From assembly GCA_964605715.1 (NCBI GenBank), contig CAZSDV010000023.1, positions 1 through 32,663 on the forward strand: a DNA stretch of 32,663 nt, given 5' to 3'. Of the stretch, positions 31,886 through 32,663 are shown piece after piece (position 1 is the first letter of the stretch; every line of letters starts with the position of its first letter). The translations under genes were made by a program, and so were the position numbers. This stretch comes from JAPUME01 sp964605715. GTDB lineage: Bacteria > Acidobacteriota > Terriglobia > UBA7540 > JAPUME01. The notes beneath the pieces are model-generated. The model ran no database searches and was not told the origin of the DNA. It saw nothing but the letters and a program-made list of their open reading frames with translations.

Positions 31886-32663
31886 TTATCGTAGCACGCG
31901 GACCCGGTGTGACTCGCTGTCACCAATGTACACGGATCCGTCTCCATGCACGAATACACCATGAGGCCGGGTCAGTCGGCATTTAAGCGGATCGCCATCT
32001 GGACCGTCACTGCCTACCCCATCTCCAATGACTGTCGTGATAATCCCTGATTTCAAGTCAATACGCCGAATAGTATGGCTCTCCGTGTCAGCAAGATAAA
32101 GGCTATGATCCGGAGCGTAAGCAATCCCTTTCGGCCCCGAAAGACGTGCCTGCTTCGCCGGGCCCCCGTCACCGGTATATCCTGTTTCACCAGTACCCGC
32201 AATATGATGGAAGCGCCCCTCTTTGGGATCAATCTTGAGCACGGCATTCCCTTCCCGGAGCGCTAAATAGAGATTCCCCTGCAGATCTAGATCGATGGCC
32301 CGCGGACCGTTCACGGGAGTCCCACGGATTGGAGCACCATCTTCGGTTAATTTCTTCTCTCCAGTTCCCAGATAAGTTTCTATAATACCAGTACTTAGAT
32401 CAATCCTACGTACCCTGTGGTTTCCTATGTCGCAGACCAGAAGCCTATCTTCAAGATCAAAAACAATACTGTGTGGCTGCCGAAATTGCGCCCTTAGGGC
32501 TGGACCTCCATCCCCGAAAAAACCTGCAACACCGGTTCCTGCCACGGTACTAATTTTCTTCGTTTTTCGGTCCACTCGCCTGATAAGATGGTTCTTCATC
32601 TCCACAAAGTACATGTTGCCGTCACGATCGAAACGGACCTCGTAGGGCTGATTTAGCATGGCT
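31886..32663 (-). CDS. NHL-repeat beta-propeller protein, 5' end cut by window edge
   Basis: Several NHL repeats of the form GDGGPAxxAxLxxPxGI followed by LYLADTESHTIRRID, about 45-60 residues apart, predict a propeller of four or more blades with a highly regular surface. A Met at the right edge (32659) cannot be trusted as the start, since the frame is open to base 32663 and the repeat pattern is already in progress, so the N-terminus and any signal peptide are missing. The stop is at 31888-31886, leaving a 126-bp gap to the cytochrome gene. NHL proteins often sit in PSCyt1/DUF1501 clusters and may bind the same substrate or partner protein. The gene is distinct in repeat type from the propeller at 5855-6859. 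Confidence 0.85.
   Translation of the reverse strand, partial: AMLNQPYEVRFDRDGNMYFVEMKNHLIRRVDRKTKKISTVAGTGVAGFFGDGGPALRAQFRQPHSIVFDLEDRLLVCDIGNHRVRRIDLSTGIIETYLGTGEKKLTEDGAPIRGTPVNGPRAIDLDLQGNLYLALREGNAVLKIDPKEGRFHHIAGTGETGYTGDGGPAKQARLSGPKGIAYAPDHSLYLADTESHTIRRIDLKSGIITTVIGDGVGSDGPDGDPLKCRLTRPHGVFVHGDGSVYIGDSESHRVRVLR

Noticed and set aside
1..32663. Search for CRISPR arrays, transposases, integrases, toxin-antitoxin or restriction genes.
   Set aside because: No repeated spacer-like pattern and no recognisable mobile or defence protein on either strand.

Overview
The window reads as ordinary bacterial chromosome, about half G+C and densely coded. It carries many house-keeping genes plus a few families of restricted distribution. 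The best guess for the host is an uncultured Acidobacteriota member or a close relative. This is inference from two things: apparent DUF6677- and DUF6599-like proteins, which I associate with that phylum, and a planctomycete-type PSCyt1/DUF1549/DUF1553 + DUF1501 pair, which also occurs in Acidobacteriota. Nothing looks like a phage, plasmid, insertion sequence, CRISPR array or defence island. I saw no clear-cut new system. The most interesting leads are two structured leader RNAs, a frameshifted DUF1501 gene, a recurring extended -10 promoter motif and an overlooked 58-residue membrane protein. | LAYOUT. 1-707 (-): GlpF-type channel, cut by the window edge. 891-5221 (+): YggS-type PLP protein; then a structured leader; then a probable operon of sodium:solute symporter, M24 metallopeptidase, DUF6677-like membrane protein and the 58-residue membrane protein. 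5268-6859 (-): a small charged protein and a secreted beta-propeller of the amidating-lyase type. 7130-8179 (+): a xylose-isomerase-like TIM barrel protein, followed by a terminator hairpin facing leftward genes. 8492-16351 (-): ilvE, recX, alaS, then a strong internal promoter and structured leader, a cell-wall amidase and a DUF6599-like exported protein. 16568-17368 (+): a SufT/MIP18-like protein and tRNA-Pro(GGG). 17540-27110 (-): accD, folC, plsC, a LolA-like protein, hslV, hslU, an FN3 lipoprotein, a small transaldolase and an acyl-CoA carboxylase beta subunit, closed by a hairpin terminator. 27326-32663 (-): a DUF1501 gene broken by a frameshift, a large cytochrome/DUF1549/DUF1553 protein and an NHL-repeat protein cut by the right edge. 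| HOW THE GENES FIT. The long leftward block mixes fatty-acid and phospholipid supply (accD, plsC, acyl-CoA carboxylase), folate polyglutamylation (folC), protein quality control (hslVU) and envelope lipoproteins, with its own promoters at accD, hslV and fsa. The symporter/M24 operon looks like uptake and cleavage of a small amide or peptide. The right-hand PSCyt1/DUF1501/NHL set is presumably an exported oxidative or hydrolytic module on complex organic matter, but its substrate cannot be read from sequence. Several start codons were moved from the longest open frame because ribosome binding sites or signal peptides favour a later codon; each case is stated in its entry.
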